A DNA stretch of 32,524 nucleotides from Bifidobacterium breve (GTDB lineage: Bacteria; Actinomycetota; Thermoleophilia; Gaiellales; F1-60-MAGs149): positions 1 to 32,524 of the forward strand of contig CAMDVX010000005.1 in the NCBI GenBank assembly GCA_945877865.1, written 5' to 3'. This document shows, one piece after another, positions 27,740 through 32,524 of the stretch. Under the pieces are notes generated by a model, which worked only from the letters and a program-made list of their open reading frames with translations, did not search any database and was not told the origin of the DNA. The first letter of the stretch is position 1, and each line of letters starts with the position of its first letter. A program made the translations under genes and the position numbers.

Positions 27740-27780
27740 AACTCGTGCAGCGTAGCGACCCTGCAATCCGTCATCGTGAG

Positions 27781-28836
27781 GTGGTGCCCAGACCGCTGCG
27801 CATCCTCGTCGTCTCCAACATGGTGCCGTCGCCCGCCGTGCCGCAGTACGGGGTCTTCGTCATGCGCCAAGCGGCTGCGCTGCAGCACGCGGGCTGCAGC
27901 GTCGAGGTCGTTGGCATTGAGCAGCGGAGCACGGGCCTGCCGGGCACCCTGCGCAAGTACCAGCGGTTGCGTGGCGCAGGAGCGCATGCGGCCGACCGGC
28001 TGCAGGCAGAGGTGGTGCTCGGGCACTACCTCGTGCCGACGGCGCTGATCGCTCGACGCGTGGCGCGCACCGTGAGCGCGCCGTACGTGCTGGTTGCCCA
28101 TGGCGGTGACGTCGGGCACCTTGAGCGCTCACGGCTGCTGCGGAGCACCCTGCGGCGCGCAGTGCGCGGTGCGGCGGCCGTGGTCGCGGTGTCCAGCACC
28201 CTCGCCGACCGGCTGACGGCCGTCTACCCCGGGCTCGACGTCGAGGTGGTCAACACGGGCGTCGATCGTGCGCTGTTTCAACCGGGCGCGGGCGACCTCT
28301 CGGAGCATGGTGCGGCGCCGAGCCGCCCGCTGATCGTGCAGATCGGAAACCTGATCGAGCGTAAGAACCCGGAGCGGCTCGCGGCGGCGGCGGCGCGGCT
28401 GTTTGCGGAGCGCGGCAGCGGCGAGCTATGGATTGCCGGCTCGGGGCCGCTGGCCGAGCGGCTCGCAGGTTTGCCCCACGTCCGCCTGCTGGGCGCGGTC
28501 AGCCCCGGGCAGGTGCCAGCGCTGCTGCGCGGAGCAGACGTCGCTACGCTCGTAGCGCTGAGCGAGGGCTACGGGCTGGGTGCGCTAGAGGCGATGGCCT
28601 GCGGCGTACCGGTCGTCGTCTCCCAGACGGCCCCCGTCGCCCGCGACCTTCCTGCCTCCTCTGCGGTGCTCGTCGACCCGCTCAGCGAGGACGCAATCCT
28701 CGCGGGGCTGCAGGCGGCACTCAGCCTGCCACGCGACGATCCTGCTGGTCAGGCCGCGGCCGACGCGCAGGCCGACGTTGTGCAGGCACGGCGGCTCGCC
28801 GACCTGCTTGGGCGGATTGCCCGCCCACGCTCCTAA
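27781..28836 (+). CDS. Glycosyltransferase family 4-type
   Basis: LRILVVSNMVPSPAVPQYGVFVMRQAAAL, VAHGGDVGHLERS, QIGNLIERKNPERLAAAA, ALSEGYGLGALEAMACGVPVVVS. Start moved to GTG 27781, outside the tRNA. Confidence 0.87.
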   Translation: MVPRPLRILVVSNMVPSPAVPQYGVFVMRQAAALQHAGCSVEVVGIEQRSTGLPGTLRKYQRLRGAGAHAADRLQAEVVLGHYLVPTALIARRVARTVSAPYVLVAHGGDVGHLERSRLLRSTLRRAVRGAAAVVAVSSTLADRLTAVYPGLDVEVVNTGVDRALFQPGAGDLSEHGAAPSRPLIVQIGNLIERKNPERLAAAAARLFAERGSGELWIAGSGPLAERLAGLPHVRLLGAVSPGQVPALLRGADVATLVALSEGYGLGALEAMACGVPVVVSQTAPVARDLPASSAVLVDPLSEDAILAGLQAALSLPRDDPAGQAAADAQADVVQARRLADLLGRIARPRS

Positions 28837-28912
28837 GGGTGCCAGCGCTGGTTCGAGCATCACCACGCCTACGCGGTCGTGACGCCTCGCCGAGCACGGC
28901 CCGGAGCGGCAG

Positions 28913-29914
28913 CTAGTCGGCTGTAATCGTCGTCGGCTCGAGGTAGGGCTCCACGCCGTAGCCGTCATCCCATAGCTCCTCGACGGCGCTGAACTCCTCG
29001 TCCGTCACCGGCAGCGTCTCGGAGGCGGCGGCAAACTCCGTCAGCTGCTCAACGTCGTAGATGTTGGGGAGGATCGTCGCGACCGCGGGGTCGTGGAGCA
29101 GCCACTGGATGGCCGACTGACCGAGCGTACGATCGGCGCGCTCCAAGAAGCGGAGCCGCTCGACCTTCTGCACGCCTTCGACGAGCCAGGACTTCGGACG
29201 GTGCTTGCGATGGTCGTTCTCGCCGAACACGGTGTCGAGCGTGTAGCGACCCTCGAGCATGCCCGAAGAGTGCGGCACCCGCACCACGATTGACGCCCCG
29301 GAGGCCTTCGCGCCAGCGATCAGGTCGCGGCCAGGCTGCTGCTCGAGCATGTTGTGGATGATCTGCAGCGCGTGAATCGGTCGGTTCTCAACGGCCCACA
29401 GGCCCTCGGTGCGCCAGCCGATCGCCGGCCCGAGCGCAACGCCGACGGCGCGGACCGTGCCCGCCTGGACGAGGCCATCGAGCATCTCAAAGAGCGTGTC
29501 GTCCTGCAGCGCGTCGAGCCGGGGGTTGTGCAGCTGGTACAGGTCGATGTGATCCCGGCCGAGGCGTCGGAGGCTCTGCTCGAGCGCGTACTTGACGAAC
29601 GCTGGCGTCCAGTCGTGCGGACGCTCAACGTGGCCGGTGCGCTCCCACGGCGAGTAGAGGTCGTAGCCGAACTTCGTCCCGATCACGACGTCTGGGTCGG
29701 CGCCAAAGGCCTTGTCGAGCAGGAGCTCCCCGCGACCCTCGCCGTAGGTATCGGCCGTATCGAAGAAGGTCACGCCGCGCTCGCGGGCGGCGCGTAGGAG
29801 CGCAACGGCACCGTCATCCGTGTGTTCGCCCCACCAGCCGGTGGCGACGGTCCAGACGCCGAAGCCGACCTCAGAGACGTTGACCCCGCTGGTGCCGAGC
29901 GCTCGATAATGCAT
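28913..29914 (-). CDS. Aldo/keto reductase
   Basis: YRALGTSGVNVSEVGFGVW, FFDTADTYGEGRGELLLDKAF, DHIDLYQLHNP, LGQSAIQWLLHDPAVATILPNI. Confidence 0.92.
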   Translation of the reverse strand: MHYRALGTSGVNVSEVGFGVWTVATGWWGEHTDDGAVALLRAARERGVTFFDTADTYGEGRGELLLDKAFGADPDVVIGTKFGYDLYSPWERTGHVERPHDWTPAFVKYALEQSLRRLGRDHIDLYQLHNPRLDALQDDTLFEMLDGLVQAGTVRAVGVALGPAIGWRTEGLWAVENRPIHALQIIHNMLEQQPGRDLIAGAKASGASIVVRVPHSSGMLEGRYTLDTVFGENDHRKHRPKSWLVEGVQKVERLRFLERADRTLGQSAIQWLLHDPAVATILPNIYDVEQLTEFAAASETLPVTDEEFSAVEELWDDGYGVEPYLEPTTITAD

Positions 29915-29941
29915 GAACGAAGCCTACCGCGCTTTGCCGGC

Positions 29942-29971
29942 TTGTCAGCCGACGGCAGCCTGCGGTAGCGT
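29942..29971 (+). promoter_or_regulatory. Candidate selD promoter (TTGTCA - 18 nt - TAGCGT)
   Basis: -35 TTGTCA 29942-29947, 18-nt spacer, -10 TAGCGT 29966-29971, about 31 nt upstream of the selD ATG. Confidence 0.45.
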
Positions 29972-30002
29972 GGTTGCCTACGCGACCCCGAAGGGAGGTG
30001 CC

Positions 30003-31016
30003 ATGCCAGAGCTCGTACGTCTCACCCGCCTCGCCAGCGGCGGTGGTTGAGCCTCGAAGCTCCCTGCCGGGGAGCTTGCGCAGGTTCTGCGTCACGTCCC
30101 TTCCTTAGATGATCCATCCGTGCTCGTGTCAGGCGCGACCCTCGACGATGCCGCGATCGTACGGCTCGACGACGGCACGCTGCTCGTGCAGACGGTCGAT
30201 CTGTTCGGTCCCGTCGTCGACGACGCGCTCGACTACGGCCGCATCGCTGCGGCGAACGCGATCTCGGACGTCTACGCGATGGGCGGGGTGCCCCGCTTCG
30301 CGCTGGCAATCCTTGCCATCCCAGCCGACCTCGATCCGGACGTCGCCGGGCTGATCCTCCGCGGCGGTGCGGAGGTCGCGCACGCCGATGGCGTCTCGAT
30401 CGTCGGTGGTCATACGGTGCTCGCGCCGGAGCCTCTCTACGGGCTGTCCGTGACGGGCACGGTTCCTGCGGAGGGCTTCTGGACGAATGCCGGTGGCCGA
30501 CCGGGGGACCTGCTGTGCCTGTCGAAGCCGCTCGGCAGCGGCATCGTGGCCAACGCGCTGCGGAGCGACATCGCCTCAGCCGACGTGGTGCAGCGCGCGG
30601 TCGCGGTGATGTCCGCGACGAACCGGCGGGCCGCCGAGCGTCTGCGGCTCGTCGGCCCGACTGCGGTCGTCGACGTGACGGGCTTTGGGCTCGTCGGCCA
30701 CCTCCGGCTGATGCTGCTCGCGTCGGGCTGCGCGGCGGAGGTTTCGCTGGCTGCGCTGCCGGTCATCGGGGGAGTGCGGGCGCTCATCGAGGCAGGTGCC
30801 GTGCCCGGCGGCACTCGCCGCAATCGCGCTGGCGCCGACGCGTTCACAGCGCTTGGCGACGGCGTGGACGAGGCGCTCGTGCTGATCGCCTGCGATGCCC
30901 AGACCTCCGGTGGGCTCCTCGCGGCGGTCCCTGCGGGAACCGATCCTGCGCTGCTGCCGGGACCGGTGGTGGGTCGCCTGGTTGCCGGCGAGGCCGGTCG
31001 CCTGCACCTCGGCTGA
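30003..31016 (+). CDS. selD: Selenide, water dikinase (selenophosphate synthetase); predicted selenoprotein with in-frame UGA = Sec at 30048-30050
   Basis: ATG 30003 with GGGAGGTG SD; translation MPELVRLTRLASGGG-(TGA)-ASKLPAGELAQVLRHVPSLDDPSVLVSGATLDDAAIVRL... in frame with ORF 30120..31016. Downstream motifs: DYGRIAAANAISDVYAMGGVPRFALAIL, GGHTVLAPEPLYGLSVTG, DVTGFGLVGHL, GAVPGGTRRN, CDAQTSGGLL. Confidence 0.93.
30051..30084 (+). promoter_or_regulatory. Candidate bacterial SECIS hairpin downstream of the selD UGA
   Basis: AAGCTCCC (30057-30064) - TGCCG loop (30065-30069) - GGGAGCTT (30070-30077): perfect 8-bp stem with G at loop position 2. The lower helix can extend toward the UGA with bulges (CCTCG with CG-c-AGG). 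Confidence 0.7.
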
Positions 31017-31020
31017 GCCA

Positions 31021-31037
31021 GGCGGCGTCTCGCCGCC
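31021..31037 (+). terminator. Hairpin after selD (GGCGGCG-TCT-CGCCGCC)
   Basis: Perfect 7-bp stem, 3-nt loop, 5 nt after the stop codon. Confidence 0.55.
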
Positions 31038-31104
31038 GACCGCGCAGCGCGGGTGACTCGTGCGAATCGGCGTTTCCTTCGCCCGATCCCGGTAGACTAG
31101 GCGC

Positions 31105-31332
31105 ATGCTTGATGGAATCTTCGTTGCCGCTCAGGTGATCCTAGGAATTCTCGTGATCGTGCTCGTGCTCGCGCACTCGGGCAAGGACTCCGGTCTGTCC
31201 GGCGCCTTTGGCATCGGCCAGTCGCAGTTCGGCGCCACCCAGGTGATGGAGCGCAATCTCACCCGTCTGACCGTGATCGTGGCCGTGCTGCTCGTGGCGA
31301 ATACGATCCTGCTGGGCTTTCTGCTCTCGTGA
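31105..31332 (+). CDS. secG: Preprotein translocase subunit SecG
   Basis: 75 aa, two TM segments, VLAHSGKDSGLSGAFG motif. Confidence 0.92.
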   Translation: MLDGIFVAAQVILGILVIVLVLAHSGKDSGLSGAFGIGQSQFGATQVMERNLTRLTVIVAVLLVANTILLGFLLS

Positions 31333-31343
31333 CCCCCGCGTGG

Positions 31344-31371
31344 CACGAAGCCCGCTGCAGCGGGCTTCGTG
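31344..31371. terminator. 28-bp perfect palindrome after secG (CACGAAGCCCGC-TGCA-GCGGGCTTCGTG)
   Basis: 12-bp stem with a 4-nt loop (fully palindromic over 28 bp), 11 nt after the secG stop. Confidence 0.75.
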
Positions 31372-31403
31372 GTCAAGCAGGAGATTCCAGCTACGCTGAT
31401 CGC

Positions 31404-31524
31404 GCAGAGGAGTGCACGGATGCTTCCGTGCAAAGGGTGTTTCGCAACGGTTGGTGTCACGGATGAGTCATCCGCAGCCCAGCACCACATCGCCACGCAG
31501 CCGGGAGCCGAGGAGAGCGGCGCA
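31404..31524 (+). promoter_or_regulatory. Structured 5' leader of the HAD gene with two perfect hairpins
   Basis: TACGCT -10 at 31392-31397; hairpins TGCACGGA-TGCT-TCCGTGCA (31413-31432) and CGGATGA-G-TCATCCG (31460-31474). Confidence 0.4.
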
Positions 31525-31527
31525 GTG

Positions 31528-32316
31528 ATGGTCCCCGGGCTGATCGCCTCTGATCTTGACGGCACGCTGCTCGGCCCGGCTGGCGAGGTCAGCAGCCGCA
31601 CCCGTCGCGCCCTCGCTGGCATCACGGCCAGCGGCATCGAGGTGGTGCTGGTGACGGGCCGCCCTCCGCGCTGGGTCCGCGACCTGCCCGAGGCGACGGG
31701 AGCGCATGCCATCGTCGTCTGCGCCAACGGTGCGCTGCTGTACGACGTGGAGGAGCACGTGGTGATCGACCACGCACCGCTCGCGAGCGCTGTCGCCGTC
31801 GAGCTGATTGAGCACCTGCGCGCTGATGCTCGTGGCTGTAGCTTCGCCTGTGAGCAGGTCTTCCAGTTCGGCCGCGACGTGGACTATCCGGCGCGGCAGG
31901 CGGCCGCGCCCGACACGATCGTCGGCGACGTGCTCGAGCTGGTTGCAGGCGCGCCCACGACGAAGCTGATCGTTCGCGACGACGAGGTAGCCCACGACGA
32001 CTTAGTGCGGATCGTCAGCGAGATCGTCGGCGATCGCGCCGAGGTGACGCACTCGGGCTACGGAATCGTGGAAATCTCCGCGGCCGGCGTCGACAAGGGG
32101 CGTGGTCTCCGCGTGGCGTGCGAGCGGCATGGGATCGCGCTGGCGGACACCATGGCGTTTGGTGACATGCCGAACGATTTGCCGATGCTGCGGATTGCGG
32201 GGCACGCCGTCGCCGTCGCCAACGCGCATCCCGCTGTCCTCGCCGTTGCCGACGAGGTCACCGCTTCGAACGCCGACGATGGCGTGGCCCTGATCCTCGA
32301 GCGCCTGCTCGGCTAG
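31528..32316 (+). CDS. HAD superfamily (Cof-type) phosphatase
   Basis: LIASDLDGTLLGPAGEVSSRTRRAL, VLVTGRPPRW, AFGDMPNDLPMLRIAGHAVAVANAHPAV. Start chosen at ATG 31528 (GTG 31525 alternative), GAGGAG SD. Confidence 0.9.
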   Translation: MVPGLIASDLDGTLLGPAGEVSSRTRRALAGITASGIEVVLVTGRPPRWVRDLPEATGAHAIVVCANGALLYDVEEHVVIDHAPLASAVAVELIEHLRADARGCSFACEQVFQFGRDVDYPARQAAAPDTIVGDVLELVAGAPTTKLIVRDDEVAHDDLVRIVSEIVGDRAEVTHSGYGIVEISAAGVDKGRGLRVACERHGIALADTMAFGDMPNDLPMLRIAGHAVAVANAHPAVLAVADEVTASNADDGVALILERLLG

Positions 32317-32334
32317 CGGCGGCGCCTCGCGGCT

Positions 32335-32524
32335 CTAGTTTGCGGTCATCTGCCGCAGCACCATTGGCAGGATGCCGCCGTGCCGGAGGTAGTCGATCTC
32401 GACCGGCGAGTCGACGCGGGCGATGGCGTCGAAGGCGACCTCGCTGCCATCGGCGCGCGTGGCGGTGACCGCAAGCCGCCCGCCCGGCGTCAGCGCGGCA
32501 AGGCCCGTCACGGCGAAGACCTCT
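32335..32524 (-). CDS. acnA: Aconitate hydratase, C-terminal end (runs off window)
   Basis: Reverse-strand translation ends ...VEIDYLRHGGILPMVLRQMTAN*, the typical AcnA C-terminus (YRHGGILxxVLR). Not in the ORF track. Confidence 0.85.
   Translation of the reverse strand, partial: EVFAVTGLAALTPGGRLAVTATRADGSEVAFDAIARVDSPVEIDYLRHGGILPMVLRQMTAN

Noticed and set aside
27551-27766. 71-aa minus-strand ORF (MQGRYAARVADVAQLVELSPCKRVVRGSSPRVGS...)
   Set aside because: Spurious translation of the tRNA-Thr gene; VAQLVE..CKRVVRGSSPRV is a classic tRNA-derived false ORF.
30120-31016. selD starting at GTG 30120 as given in the ORF track
   Set aside because: Would remove the catalytic N-terminus and leaves a conserved, SD-preceded upstream coding segment unexplained; the TGA is better read as Sec.
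1-32524. CRISPR arrays, insertion sequences, prophage
   Set aside because: No regularly spaced repeats, transposase or integrase motifs seen; the single tail-collar gene is not accompanied by other phage genes.

Overview
This is a 32.5 kb high-GC chromosomal window. It looks like a deep-branching actinobacterial lineage; Thermoleophilia/Rubrobacteria-like is an inference from gene order and families. It is mostly a conserved housekeeping block: folP-folB-folK, a DUF2469-like gene, coaX, a SAM methyltransferase, dusB(-), greA-lysS, clpC, a divergent fur/zur-ZIP pair, a secreted protein plus phage-tail-collar-like pair, radA, a 5'-3' exonuclease(-), disA, carD-ispD-PHP-ispF, htpX-lemA-aminopeptidase-mutY(-), gltX-like-cysS-rlmB, sigH, TSUP, GDPD(-), tRNA-Thr(-), a glycosyltransferase, an aldo/keto reductase(-), selD, secG, a HAD phosphatase and the 3' end of acnA(-). 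The strongest non-obvious observation is that selD is almost certainly a selenoprotein. Its reading frame continues upstream of the ORF-track start through an in-frame TGA at 30048-30050, placed exactly at the catalytic Cys position (GGG-U-ASK). A perfect 8-bp hairpin lies just downstream as a candidate bacterial SECIS, and there is a good Shine-Dalgarno and an ATG at 30003. A second window-wide observation is a recurrent TAnnCT-type -10 box sitting exactly 6 nt before the start codon of about 10 first-in-operon genes, which predicts systematic leaderless transcription. This includes a symmetric bidirectional -10 shared by the exonuclease and disA. No CRISPR array, IS element or prophage was seen.
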